In this document: in pieces, positions 8,541 to 16,787 of the stretch | How positions within the stretch are numbered: the first letter of the stretch is position 1 | Layout: every line of letters begins with the position of its first letter | Virus record (IMG/VR): IMGVR_UViG_3300034760_000020 | Coordinates: 1-29,461 of that record | Direction: 5' to 3' (one strand) | DNA: 29,461 nt | Origin: a virus | Notes under the pieces: generated by a model | What the model was told of the DNA's origin: nothing | The model's database searches: none | Seen by the model: the letters and a program-made list of their open reading frames with translations, nothing else | Made by a program: the position numbers and the translations under genes

Positions 8541-8848
8541 TGGCATCCGTACCGCGCGATCTGGGCCGCCGGGTGGCGCGGCTGCCCGAGGTTCGCGCCC
8601 ACGTCCGTGCCGTGGCCGAGCGGGTGTTGACCGCCGCGAAGGCCCGCGCCGCCGCGCACAGCGACTCGGGCACCTTCGCTGACTCCCTGTCCGTGGTGCG
8701 CGGGCGCGTTGACGCCCAGGTCGAAAGCGACGACCCGCACGCGGTGTCCAAGGAGTTCGGCCACACCGAGGTTCGCACCGGCCGCCAGGTGCCCGGCATT
8801 CACGCCCTGGGCGGGGCCGCCGCCGACATCGCCGCCGAACGGGGGTGA
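8540..8848 (+). CDS. Tail completion protein, HK97 gp10-like
   Basis: This 102-residue protein starts at ATG 8540 in a TGATG overlap with the stopper gene. A basic N-terminal helical half (RAVAERVLTAAKARAAAHSD) is followed by strands and the closing motif HAVSKEFGHTEVRTGRQVPG. The EFGxxxxxTG-type ending with a bound His is characteristic of the HK97 gp10-like / DUF5403-type proteins that join the tail tube to the head. The gene order (adaptor, stopper, gp10-like, terminator) supports this. Confidence 0.8.
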   Translation: MASVPRDLGRRVARLPEVRAHVRAVAERVLTAAKARAAAHSDSGTFADSLSVVRGRVDAQVESDDPHAVSKEFGHTEVRTGRQVPGIHALGGAAADIAAERG

Positions 8849-8851
8849 GCC

Positions 8852-9256
8852 ATGTTGCCTGACGCCGAAGCGCTCGCCGTCGCCTGGCTACGCGGCGCAC
8901 CGGACCTGACCGGCATCGGGTTCGGCACCCAACGCCCGCCCGACCTGGCCGCCCGGCTGCCGTTCGTGGTGGTCGAGCGGATCGGCGGGACCGCCGAGGC
9001 CCCATCGTGGCGGGCCGGCGCCCTGGTCGACCGGGCCGGCATCAACGTGCAGGCGTGGGCCGGACCGCACCGCATCGACGCCCGACGACTCATCCACACC
9101 GTTGTCCACAGCCTGTTGTCCATACGCGGCGTAGCGCGACCGGGCGGGGTGATCGTGCGCGTGGCGATGCTCGCCGGCCCCACCGCGCTGCCCGACCCCT
9201 CCGCCCCGGACACCGTTCACCGGTTCACGACGTCGGTGCAGGTGACGGCGCATTGA
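8852..9256 (+). CDS. Tail terminator protein
   Basis: This 134-residue protein begins at ATG 8852, three bases after the preceding stop, with GGGGGTGAG as ribosome site. Tail terminators cap the tail tube once it reaches tape-measure length. The pattern LPFVVVERIGGTAE - INVQAWAG - ARRLIHTVVHSLLSI - FTTSVQVTAH is typical of the DUF3168/gpU-like alpha-beta fold. Its last 32 bp overlap the antisense membrane ORF. Confidence 0.82.
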   Translation: MLPDAEALAVAWLRGAPDLTGIGFGTQRPPDLAARLPFVVVERIGGTAEAPSWRAGALVDRAGINVQAWAGPHRIDARRLIHTVVHSLLSIRGVARPGGVIVRVAMLAGPTALPDPSAPDTVHRFTTSVQVTAH

Positions 9257-9419
9257 CGATCACTACCGGCGTCGGAACGGACGGCGTTTGCGGTCGACAG
9301 GCCGTCACCAGCATGGCGACTGCTTGAACAAGCGCCGCGAGCGCCGTTACGGCCGCGATTACACCCACTGATCGGTTGATCTGTGCGCGCTGGGGCCTGG
9401 GGGATGTCCGTCTCGGCAT
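9225..9419 (-). CDS. Small antisense membrane protein inside the tail module
   Basis: Reading leftward, 64 residues start at ATG 9419-9417. They comprise a basic Pro/Arg/Gln head (MPRRTSPRPQRAQINRS), one hydrophobic segment (VGVIAAVTALAALVQAVAML, about residues 20-40), a Cys, and a Pro/Val/Thr tail. The frame is open to an ATG at 9521, but the extra part has no fold-like pattern. The ribosome site is weak (GAGG about 14 bases away). It occupies an unusual 287-bp gap between tail terminator and major tail protein and runs against the operon, which fits a lysogenically expressed moron. It could also be a fortuitous ORF. Confidence 0.5.
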   Translation of the reverse strand: MPRRTSPRPQRAQINRSVGVIAAVTALAALVQAVAMLVTACRPQTPSVPTPVVIVNAPSPAPTS

Positions 9420-9543
9420 GGCGTTGGTCCATTCCTCAAGGGGTCCATATTCCGCTGCATGTGCCGCTCCCCTGGGGCTGTGAGACCTGCTGACAAAGAC
9501 GAGATTACGGGGCGGCGACAACCCTCATGTGAAGGAGTAAGAC

Positions 9544-10101
9544 ATGGCCTTGGACGACACCACGCTCGTGATCCCGGGCGTCGGCTACATCCACACCGCA
9601 CCGACCGGCACCACCCGCCCGGCCAACGCCGCCGCGCCGCCCGCGCCGTGGGTCGACAACGGTCACACCGCCGAAGACGGCTTGACGATCAACTTCGAGA
9701 TCAGCACGACGAAGCGACGCACCTGGCGGTCCCGCTCCGGTGTCCGGGTGTCCGTGGACGAGGTCAACTTCACGCTGTCGTGGACGGCGTTGCAGGTCGA
9801 CAACGACAGCCTGACGAACTACTTCGGCGGTGGCGATATCAGCCTGCCGGACACGTTCGGGGTGGTGAAGAACCCCGCCCCGGTCGAGCGGGCGCTGTTC
9901 ATTCGCCTGGTGGACGGTGACGACGAGGTCGACCTGTACGTGGCCAAGGCCGCGCTCGGCCCCGGCGGTGAGTCGACCGCCAGCCCGGAGGACTTCACCG
10001 GCTTCCCGATCTCGGCCGAGGTGCTCGACCACGCCGCCGCCGCGCACCTGGCGCAGTGGCTCGCCCCGCACCTGGGCGCCGCCTCCACCGCAACCCCCTA
10101 A
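9544..10101 (+). CDS. Major tail protein (tail tube)
   Basis: This 185-residue tube subunit is preceded by GAAGGAG. It opens with TLVIPGVGYIHTAPTGT, the usual start of actinophage tail tube proteins, in which the N-terminus reads like a value assigned to a tail contact. The middle has the GLTINFEISTTKRRTWRSRSG and VNFTLSWTALQVDN strands. The end, DFTGFPISAEVL, fits the beta-sandwich tube fold shared by phage lambda gpV and Hcp-like proteins. Position directly before the chaperone pair and tape measure is diagnostic. Confidence 0.92.
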   Translation: MALDDTTLVIPGVGYIHTAPTGTTRPANAAAPPAPWVDNGHTAEDGLTINFEISTTKRRTWRSRSGVRVSVDEVNFTLSWTALQVDNDSLTNYFGGGDISLPDTFGVVKNPAPVERALFIRLVDGDDEVDLYVAKAALGPGGESTASPEDFTGFPISAEVLDHAAAAHLAQWLAPHLGAASTATP

Positions 10102-10114
10102 CCGTCCCGTGTCT

Positions 10115-10154
10115 GCCCCGGGGCGGGTGCCGCAGACCCGCCCGCCCCGGGGCG
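10115..10154 (+). terminator. GC-rich hairpin after major tail protein
   Basis: CCCCGGGGCGGGT is matched by ACCCGCC(cg)CCCCGGGG on the other side of a short loop, giving a very GC-rich stem with a small bulge. A partial stop here would explain high tail-tube expression relative to the chaperones and tape measure. There is no T-tract. Confidence 0.6.
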
Positions 10155-10203
10155 CTCCACCACGCCCACCGGTCTGCCCCCTGCTTGTTGGAGGTCTGCC
10201 CTC

Positions 10204-10626
10204 ATGTCCGATGCTCTCGACGCCGCCGCTACCGAAGCCACCCGCGCCCCGGGTGAGCCGGTCCTGACCCACAACGCGCACGGCTACGTCTGGCGCTTCG
10301 GCCAGATCGACGTACGCCCGGCCCGGCTACGCCGTTACGCCGAGCTGGCCGAGTCCCTTGCCGGGCGTCGCCCTGATCAGATCAGCGGGCCGGAGGCTAT
10401 CGAGTTGTCCGCGACCGCTGAGGACATGCTGCGTTCCGCGCTGCCGGCCGCTGACCGGGCGCGCTTCGATGACGCCCCGTTCGGTGGTGCGGAAATCGGC
10501 GCGCTGATCTCCGACTACTTCGCCGCGCTCGGGATCGGCCCGGGGGAATCTGCGGCCTCGCCCGCCTCCTCGTCACCCACGGCGAAGCGGTCGAGGCCGA
10601 CCTCGCGCAGACGGGCACGCCGCTAA
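10204..10626 (+). CDS. Tail assembly chaperone, short form (gpG-like)
   Basis: This 140-residue protein begins at ATG 10204 behind TTGGAGG. It contains YVWRFGQIDVRPARLRRYAE and AIELSATAEDMLRSALPAADRARFDD, then an EIGALISDYFAALGI helix. The end (after about residue 113) turns into an unstructured Ser/Arg/Pro stretch typical of out-of-frame extension. In siphophages this protein is made in excess and coats the tape measure during tail assembly. The following frame (10545-10946) lacks its own good start and is joined by frameshifting. Confidence 0.88.
   Translation: MSDALDAAATEATRAPGEPVLTHNAHGYVWRFGQIDVRPARLRRYAELAESLAGRRPDQISGPEAIELSATAEDMLRSALPAADRARFDDAPFGGAEIGALISDYFAALGIGPGESAASPASSSPTAKRSRPTSRRRARR
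10542..10548 (+). other. Candidate -1 ribosomal slippery site
   Basis: Zero-frame codons ccG GGG GAA at 10540-10548 give the run GGGGGAA. A one-base backward slip lets the P-site tRNA re-pair on GGG and continues as GGA ATC TGC in the downstream frame. It sits just upstream of where the short form loses sensible sequence. The site is not a perfect X XXY YYZ heptamer, because the A-site tRNA would re-pair only partly, but it is the best candidate in the overlap. Confidence 0.65.
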
Positions 10627-10946
10627 CCGACCTGTGGACCGGGCGGCTGAGCCTGCGCCGGCTGCTGGTCCTGGTCCGGGAACTGCCCGCAACGTCCCGC
10701 CTGGCTGTGGCGGTGCGCGGCGGCCCGGCCCATGACGGCTGGGGAGTTGAGGCGTACCTGCTGGCCGCGTTGCTGGACGCGGTGCAGGCCAACACGCACG
10801 CGCTGATTCAGGTCAACAGCCGCAAGAAGGTCCGGCCCCCGGCCCGGGTGCCGCTACCCGGCAAGCCGGATCAGCGGCGGCGCACCGTGCGCGTCGCCGA
10901 GCTGCCCGGCGCCCGACCCACCGCACACCCGCCCGCGTCTGCCTGA
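10545..10946 (+). CDS. Tail assembly chaperone, frameshifted extension (gpT-like)
   Basis: This frame is one base behind the upstream chaperone and is open from at least 10545 to TGA 10944-10946. It reads ICGLARLLVTHGEAVEADLA, then TDLWTGRLSLRRLLVLVREL, GWGVEAYLLAALLDAVQA and a basic C-terminus. The downstream part is typical of gpGT extensions in actinophages and has no ribosome site of its own. The mature product would be residues 1 to about 114 of the short form followed by these roughly 133 residues. It links chaperone and tape measure. Confidence 0.85.
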   Translation, partial: GICGLARLLVTHGEAVEADLAQTGTPLTDLWTGRLSLRRLLVLVRELPATSRLAVAVRGGPAHDGWGVEAYLLAALLDAVQANTHALIQVNSRKKVRPPARVPLPGKPDQRRRTVRVAELPGARPTAHPPASA

Positions 10947-10969
10947 CGCACCTATCCCGGGGAGGTGGC

Positions 10970-13540
10970 GTGGTGGCCGGTCCCGGTGGAGTGCAGGCCG
11001 GGCGCCTGGCGGTTCGGGTGTTGCCGGACACCACGGCGTTCGCCCGGTCCCTGCTGCGCTATCTCGACCGCATCGAGGCCCGCACCGTGCTGCGGCTGGG
11101 CACCGACCTTGACGGCGCCGCCCTGGTCGAGCAGGCCCGGCAGGTCGCCGCCGCCGCGCAACGCGCCGCCGCCGTGCGGCTGCCCGTCGGCATCGACGCC
11201 GACGGGGTGGTGCGTCAGGCCCGGCAGGTCGCCACGGTCGCCGAACGCGCCGCCCCGGTCCGGCTGCGCGTGGACCTGGACGTCGACAAGCTCGCCGCCG
11301 GGGCGGCCCGCCTTGCGTCGATGGCCGCGACCGGTGCGCGCCTCGGGCTGGTCGCGGCATCGCTGGCCGGCGCGGTGGTGCAGGCCGCGAACCTCGCCGC
11401 CGCGCTGGCGCCGGCCGCTGGTGCGCTGGCCGCGATCCCGGCCCTGATGGTCGGCGCGGTCGCCGCCGCCGGGGTGCTGCGGTTGGCGTTCGCCGGGGTG
11501 GGCGAGGCGATCCAGGGCAAGCCGGAAGCCCTCGCCCGGCTGGCCCCGGCCGCCCGCACGGTCGTCGACGAGCTGCGCGCCGCCGCCCCGGCCGCCGACG
11601 CGCTGCGCCGCACCGTGCAAGGCGCCGTGTTCGGCCCGCTGATCGGTGAAGCGTCCGCCCTGGCCGGGACGTGGCTGCCGCTGCTGACCGCCCGGCTGTC
11701 CGGCATCGGCGCCCAGTTCGGGGCGCTGTTCGCGCAAATGGCCGCCGGTGCCCGCACCCCGCAGTTCATCGCCGGTATCGACGCCGCGTTGCGTTCCACC
11801 GGCGCCGGGATCGGCGCGCTGCGCTCGGCTGCCGTTCCGGCGATGCAGGCCCTCGGCGCGGTGATCGGCGCGTTCGCCCCCATGCTGGCCGGCGCCGGCA
11901 CCGGGTTGGCCGGGCTGGGGCGGGAGTTCTCCGCGTTCATCCTCGCCGCCCAACAGTCCGGCCAACTGGCCGAGTTCGTCACCGCTGTGGCCGGCACGCT
12001 GCGCAGCATCGGCGGGATTCTGGTGCAGCTCGGCGGGATCATCGCCGCCGTCATGTCCGCCGCGAACACCGCCGGTGGCGGGCTACTCGGCAACCTGGAA
12101 CAGATCCTCACCGCCGTTAACGCGTTCCTCAGCGCGGGTGAGGGGCGCACCGCCCTGCAAGCCCTGTTCGCGTCGGTGTCGCAGGTGATCGGGGCGCTGC
12201 TGCCGATCCTGGCCGATCTCGTTGGCGCGCTCGGCCCCGGCATCGCCGCGCTACTCGGCCCGTCCGGGCTCGCCGGCGCACTCAAGGCGCTGGCCCCGGC
12301 CGCGAAGCCGGTCGGCGCCGCGCTGTCGGCGCTGGCCGCTGCCGCCGCGCCGCTGCTGCCGCTGCTCGGGTCGCTGCTGGCCAACGCGCTGACCGTGGCC
12401 GCCGGGATGGTGCAAGTCCTCGCCGCCGAGTTCGGTCCGATCATCGCCGTGGTGGCCCAGGTCGGCACCGCCCTGGCGCAGCAACTCCTACCGGTGCTGA
12501 CCACGCTGATCTCCAACGGGCTGCCGGCCGCCGTGGCGTTGGGCACCGCCCTGGCCAACGCCCTCGCACCGCTGGTCCCGGTCATCGTGGAGATGGCCTC
12601 GACGTTCCTGTCCGTGCTGCTGCCAGCGCTGACCGAAGTGCAGGCGACCCTCAACGGGGCGTTGTTGCCGGTCATCACGCAGGCCGCCGCGAGCATCGGC
12701 GGGGCGCTGCTCGACGCGCTGCGCCAGCTCGCCCCGCACATCCCGGCCCTGGCCCGCGCGTTGGCCGGGCTGGCGCTGGCCTGGGTGCAGATCGTGACAG
12801 CGATGCTGCCCCTGGTCCCGCTGCTGGTGCAGGTCGTGACCTGGCTGATCGGCAACAACACCCTCGGCCCCGCCTTGCAGGTCGTCACTGTGCTTGCCCG
12901 GGTCCTGGCCGCGACGCTGGGGGTGGTGGCCGAGGCGCTGCGCGTCGCGGTCGGGTGGCTGTCCACGACCGCCGGGTGGGCTACCCGCACCGGTGCGGCG
13001 ATCGGGTCCGGGTTCGGTGCCGCGCTGCGCGTCATCGCCACCCTGCCCGAGCAGATCCGGCGGGTGTTCACCGGCGCCAGTTCGTGGCTGGTCGGCGCCG
13101 GCCGCGCCATCGTGGACGGGTTGCTGTCCGGCATCCGGCAGATGGCCGCCCGTGCGATCCAGGCCGCCCGCGACGTCGCCTCATCGATGCTGAACGCCGC
13201 GAAAAACGTGCTCGGTATCCGCTCACCCTCGCGGGCATTCGAGCAGATCGGCGCCCAAACGGTGGCCGGGTTCGTCGCCGGGATCGACCAGGCGAGGCCC
13301 GCCGCGTCGCGGGCTATGGCCGCTGTGCTCACCCCGCCGGCCGCCGGCCCGTTCGGGATCGCCGCCGCCGGGCTCAGCGGTCCGACGGACCTGCGCGACC
13401 CGGTCGTCAACCTCACCGCGCTGGTCCGCGTCGGCGACGGGCCGGTCATCGACGCCGTGGAGTCCGCCGTGTCATCCGACCCCGAGCGGTTCGCCCAACA
13501 CATCCGCGCCGGTGAGCGGGGGCTGACCCGCCGTGGCTGA
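10970..13540 (+). CDS. Tape measure protein
   Basis: This 856-residue protein sets tail length and occupies the tube lumen. The start is GTG 10970 after GGAGGT. The first 120 residues carry repeated Ala-Arg-rich modules (VEQARQVAAAAQRAAAVRLP and VRQARQVATVAERAAPVRLR), a visible tandem repeat. Long Ala/Leu/Gly-rich hydrophobic helices follow throughout 130-680. The C-terminal part (about 720-760) holds AINAARDVASSMLNAAK-like helices and GIRSPSRAFEQIG, a signature of actinophage tape measures. By the usual ratio of about 0.15 nm per residue the tail would be near 130 nm, so a siphovirus with a rather short tail. Confidence 0.94.
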   Translation: MVAGPGGVQAGRLAVRVLPDTTAFARSLLRYLDRIEARTVLRLGTDLDGAALVEQARQVAAAAQRAAAVRLPVGIDADGVVRQARQVATVAERAAPVRLRVDLDVDKLAAGAARLASMAATGARLGLVAASLAGAVVQAANLAAALAPAAGALAAIPALMVGAVAAAGVLRLAFAGVGEAIQGKPEALARLAPAARTVVDELRAAAPAADALRRTVQGAVFGPLIGEASALAGTWLPLLTARLSGIGAQFGALFAQMAAGARTPQFIAGIDAALRSTGAGIGALRSAAVPAMQALGAVIGAFAPMLAGAGTGLAGLGREFSAFILAAQQSGQLAEFVTAVAGTLRSIGGILVQLGGIIAAVMSAANTAGGGLLGNLEQILTAVNAFLSAGEGRTALQALFASVSQVIGALLPILADLVGALGPGIAALLGPSGLAGALKALAPAAKPVGAALSALAAAAAPLLPLLGSLLANALTVAAGMVQVLAAEFGPIIAVVAQVGTALAQQLLPVLTTLISNGLPAAVALGTALANALAPLVPVIVEMASTFLSVLLPALTEVQATLNGALLPVITQAAASIGGALLDALRQLAPHIPALARALAGLALAWVQIVTAMLPLVPLLVQVVTWLIGNNTLGPALQVVTVLARVLAATLGVVAEALRVAVGWLSTTAGWATRTGAAIGSGFGAALRVIATLPEQIRRVFTGASSWLVGAGRAIVDGLLSGIRQMAARAIQAARDVASSMLNAAKNVLGIRSPSRAFEQIGAQTVAGFVAGIDQARPAASRAMAAVLTPPAAGPFGIAAAGLSGPTDLRDPVVNLTALVRVGDGPVIDAVESAVSSDPERFAQHIRAGERGLTRRG

Positions 13541-13558
13541 CGACAAGGGGGTACAGGG

Positions 13559-14440
13559 GTGACGTTGTATCTCGGCCGGCCCGGCCGGTGGTTAGTGCTG
13601 CCGGACCCGGCGCCCGGTGTCGGCGCGTCGCTGGTGCGCCCGTTCGGGGAACACACGACGCTGGACGGTGGGCGGGTCATCGACTTCGCTGGCGCCGGCC
13701 GCCGGGTGTTCACCCTGCGGTGGCAGCGGTTGACCGATGACGAGTACGCCGTGCTGGAACAGGTCCACGGCGGCGCCCACGGTCCTGGCCCGTTCGTGCT
13801 GCTGCCGACCGGGTTGCGGTGGAACTACTTGTCCGCGTGGCAGGCCGCCTCCGGTGGCATCGGCACCTACCCGGCCGGGTTCTACCTCAGCGACGCCACC
13901 GAATGGTGGGCGCTGGCCAGCACCCCGCACCCGGTGCTGCGCGGCCCGCGTGCGATCGCGTGGCAGCTCACCCCCGGCACCCTGGCCGGTCGGATGCGGC
14001 TGCATTCCCCATCGGGCGGGACCGGCTGGCCGGTGGTGCCCGGGTTGGCGTGGACGTTCACCATCGCCGCGCAAGCCGACCCGCAGGCCGGTATCCCGGT
14101 GCGCGTGACGGTGCTGCTGCGCTGGTTCGACACCGACGGCGCCGAGGTCACCACCACACAGGTTGAGGCCACCGTCACGCCCGGCGCCTGGTCGCCGCTG
14201 CTGGTGTCCGGGACGCCGCCGTCGGCTGCGGTGACCGTGCACCCGGAGGTGATCGTGGCCGACGCGTCAGTCACCGCCGAGACGGCGCTGTACCTGGACA
14301 CCCCGGCGTTGGAGATCGGGCCCGCGCGCGGGTGGCTGCCCGGCCGTGGCGTGCCGGTGGTGAGCATGGTCGAGCTGAGCGACACCTACGCCTGGCACGA
14401 CCTGCACGACTGCGAAGCGACGTTGCGGGAGGTGGCCTGA
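13559..14440 (+). CDS. Distal tail protein (Dit-like minor tail protein)
   Basis: This 293-residue protein starts at GTG 13559. It joins the tail tube to the tip. The N-terminal domain shows YLGRPGRWLVLPDPAPGVGA and RRVFTLRWQRLTDDEYAVLE, the latter a Dit-like hydrophobic pattern in which a Trp-Arg strand precedes a Leu-rich helix. A beta-sandwich or carbohydrate-binding-like middle follows (FTIAAQADPQAGIPVRVTVL, TVTPGAWSPLLVSGTPPS), which may bind surface glycans. The last residues overlap the next gene as TGATG. Position after the tape measure is the main support. Confidence 0.8.
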   Translation: MTLYLGRPGRWLVLPDPAPGVGASLVRPFGEHTTLDGGRVIDFAGAGRRVFTLRWQRLTDDEYAVLEQVHGGAHGPGPFVLLPTGLRWNYLSAWQAASGGIGTYPAGFYLSDATEWWALASTPHPVLRGPRAIAWQLTPGTLAGRMRLHSPSGGTGWPVVPGLAWTFTIAAQADPQAGIPVRVTVLLRWFDTDGAEVTTTQVEATVTPGAWSPLLVSGTPPSAAVTVHPEVIVADASVTAETALYLDTPALEIGPARGWLPGRGVPVVSMVELSDTYAWHDLHDCEATLREVA

Positions 14441-16689
14441 TGCTGTGGGTGAACCCTGCCGTGGAGGTGGCGATCCTGTCCGCCGAGCGGCACGCGAGCG
14501 TGTGGCTGTGGGTCGACTGGGACGGCGACGAGCGAGGCCAATGGGGCTCCATCGAGGACATGTCGGCGTTGGTCACGTCGTACCGGCTGGAACGCTCCCT
14601 GGACGGGGAGCTACCCGAGCAAGTCCGCATCGTGGCCGGCGCCGGAGCCGCGCTCGCCCGCGTCACCCTCACCGGCACCGGTGGGCTGTCCGGCGCGGCG
14701 TACTTCTCCCCACTCAATCCCGCCTCGCCGCTGGGGCGGACCCGCGTCGGGCGCTCCGCGTACCTGGCGATGCTGTGGGACTCCTCCGACGGCCCGCGCC
14801 TCGTGCCACGCCTGGTCGGCTCCACCCGGGCCGTGAGCGTTAACGCCGCCAGCCGCCAAGCCACCCTGACCATGCTCGACAACCGCGAACGGTTGCGCGG
14901 GCTGGTCGCCCTGCCGCCGATCGAGGGCGCCCGGTACGGCGCCAACGCCACCTGGATCATCTCGTGGGCGCTGGCGGTGTGTGGGTGGACGGCAGCGCCG
15001 CGCCCGCGCAACATGCGCCGCCTCGGCCCGGTCGCCAACGCCCGATGGATCAGCGACGCCGCTGTCTGCCTACCCCTGCACGGTTCGCTCTGGCCGTGGT
15101 TTCGTGGCCTGTCGCACGGCGGTGGCCTGCCGCCTGACCTGCAAACGGTCAGCGCCAACGGCGGCGCACCCGTGCCGACCCGGCCCCGGTTCGTGCCCGG
15201 CCCGTTCCTGCTCGGCGCGTACGCCGGGGCGACGGCGGCGAACCGGTACACCGCCATCCGCGCGACCCTGCCCGCCTCCGACGGCGCCAAACCGGTATTC
15301 GAGACACCCGCCCGCACGGGGCGGCTGGAAATGTGGGTGCGCGGCGACGCCTACCCGTTCACCGGCAACCCGTCGGAGCGCGCTGTGGCGTTCAGCGCGC
15401 ACGGGTTCAACGGCCAACCCGTCTTCACTGTCGGGGTGTGGCGTGACCGGCGAGTGTTCGCCGAGCTGCTCGACGGCGCCACCGTCCGGTTCCGCGTGTC
15501 CAACTTGGAACTGCCCGAGGACGGCAAGTGGCATTTCGTCGGCATCGCGTTCCGGCTCTCCGGCAGTCAGCCGCAGGTTGTGCTCTGCGTCGATGACGAG
15601 AGCGAAACCATGCCCGTCACGCTGAGCGGGTCGCCAGCGGTGACCGACCTGTACACCCTGACCGCGTACCTGCCGCTGGCCGACCTGCAACTCACCGCAA
15701 CGCCGCTGGACACGGCATGGCTCAACGACGGCATTACCGAGCGCACCGAGTGCGACATCGACCCGTCCGGGTTGGAGCTCGACGCCGTCATCGAGCGTGA
15801 CCAGCGCGAGGCATGGGGGCTGCTGCGCGAGATCGCCGCCGCCGAACAAGCCGTAACCTTGTGCGACGAGTTCGGGAACTTCGCCTACCGCACCCGCGCC
15901 CGGCTGGCCGCATCCACCACCCCGGTCCTCACGCTGACGGCCGCCAACGCCATCACCGACATCACCGTCACCGAAAGCCTCGACACCGTCCGCACAGTGG
16001 TCGAAGTCCCGTACACCGCCCCGACCGTCGGCGCCGGGTACGCGTGGAGTCTCGACCAGCCCGTCCACGTCCCCCCGAACGGGCGGGTCACCATCCCGGT
16101 CGTCCTGGACGCCCCGGCCGTACAACTCAAGCTGAACCCGCTGCTCATCTCGGGCGGGGCGCCCAGCATCCCGGACTCCTACTTCCGGGCCTACAGCAAC
16201 CCCGACGGCACCGGCGCCGCCATCACGTCCGGGTTCAGCGCGTCCGGGGGTTCGTTCACCACCACCGGGCAGGGCACCGTGCAGTTCAGCAACAGCACCG
16301 GGCAAGGCGTCTACGTCACCGAGGCGCGGCTCGCCGGGCGGGTCATCCGCACCCGCCCCACCGGCGCCGCCGTGGCCGAGCACCCCCGGCTGGCCACCAG
16401 CGGCGAGCAACCGCAACCGCTACGGCTGCCGGACTCGCAATGGGTCCAGCGTCACGACGTGGCCGCCGCCCTGGCCGCCGCGATCCTGCCCGACGTGGCC
16501 GACCCCCGCCCCGTCGTGACCGACCTGGCCATCCGGGGCGACCCTCGCATCCAGCTCGGGGACCGGGTGCGCCTGGTCGACCGCGACGGCATTGGCGTTG
16601 ACGGCGACTGGTGGATTACCGGCATCACCGAAACCCACGAACCGACCAGCGGCTACGCCATGCGGATCACCGCCCGTCAAGCCGGCTAA
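14440..16689 (+). CDS. Tail tip / baseplate hub protein with LamG-like domain
   Basis: The protein is 749 residues from ATG 14440, in a TGATG overlap with the Dit-like gene; an in-frame ATG at 14332 would overlap it by 108 bp and is rejected. The N-terminal hub part (VWLWVDWDGDERGQW, TSYRLERSLDGELPEQV) and the C-terminal part (LGDRVRLVDRDGIGVDGDWW, near 715-735) are typical of siphophage Tal/hub proteins. Between them, about residues 285-400, is a laminin-G/concanavalin-like lectin domain ending in the characteristic LPEDGKWHFVGIAFRLSGSQ motif followed by VVLCVDDES. This middle domain probably contacts host-surface sugars and would be a host-range determinant. Confidence 0.87.
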   Translation: MLWVNPAVEVAILSAERHASVWLWVDWDGDERGQWGSIEDMSALVTSYRLERSLDGELPEQVRIVAGAGAALARVTLTGTGGLSGAAYFSPLNPASPLGRTRVGRSAYLAMLWDSSDGPRLVPRLVGSTRAVSVNAASRQATLTMLDNRERLRGLVALPPIEGARYGANATWIISWALAVCGWTAAPRPRNMRRLGPVANARWISDAAVCLPLHGSLWPWFRGLSHGGGLPPDLQTVSANGGAPVPTRPRFVPGPFLLGAYAGATAANRYTAIRATLPASDGAKPVFETPARTGRLEMWVRGDAYPFTGNPSERAVAFSAHGFNGQPVFTVGVWRDRRVFAELLDGATVRFRVSNLELPEDGKWHFVGIAFRLSGSQPQVVLCVDDESETMPVTLSGSPAVTDLYTLTAYLPLADLQLTATPLDTAWLNDGITERTECDIDPSGLELDAVIERDQREAWGLLREIAAAEQAVTLCDEFGNFAYRTRARLAASTTPVLTLTAANAITDITVTESLDTVRTVVEVPYTAPTVGAGYAWSLDQPVHVPPNGRVTIPVVLDAPAVQLKLNPLLISGGAPSIPDSYFRAYSNPDGTGAAITSGFSASGGSFTTTGQGTVQFSNSTGQGVYVTEARLAGRVIRTRPTGAAVAEHPRLATSGEQPQPLRLPDSQWVQRHDVAAALAAAILPDVADPRPVVTDLAIRGDPRIQLGDRVRLVDRDGIGVDGDWWITGITETHEPTSGYAMRITARQAG

Positions 16690-16728
16690 CAACCCGCGCG
16701 GCGCCGGCCGCCACCACACAACCGACCA

Positions 16729-16757
16729 GGCCGCCGAGGCACCCGCCCGGCGGTCCT
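16729..16757 (+). terminator. Hairpin between tail and lysis genes
   Basis: GGCCGCCG (16729-16736) pairs with CGGCGGTC (16748-16755), one pair being G-T, and is followed by ctttc. It lies in the 98-bp gap after the hub gene and before the endolysin ribosome site. This is a modest stem, probably a weak or partial terminator. Confidence 0.5.
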
Positions 16758-16787
16758 TTCGTGCTGCCCAAGGAGGGCGACTCAGCC

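Noticed and set aside
11215-13713. Leftward 832-residue ORF opposite the tape measure
   Set aside because: It is Ser/Ala/Pro-rich and low-complexity, created by codon bias of the Ala-rich tape measure gene. No ribosome site.
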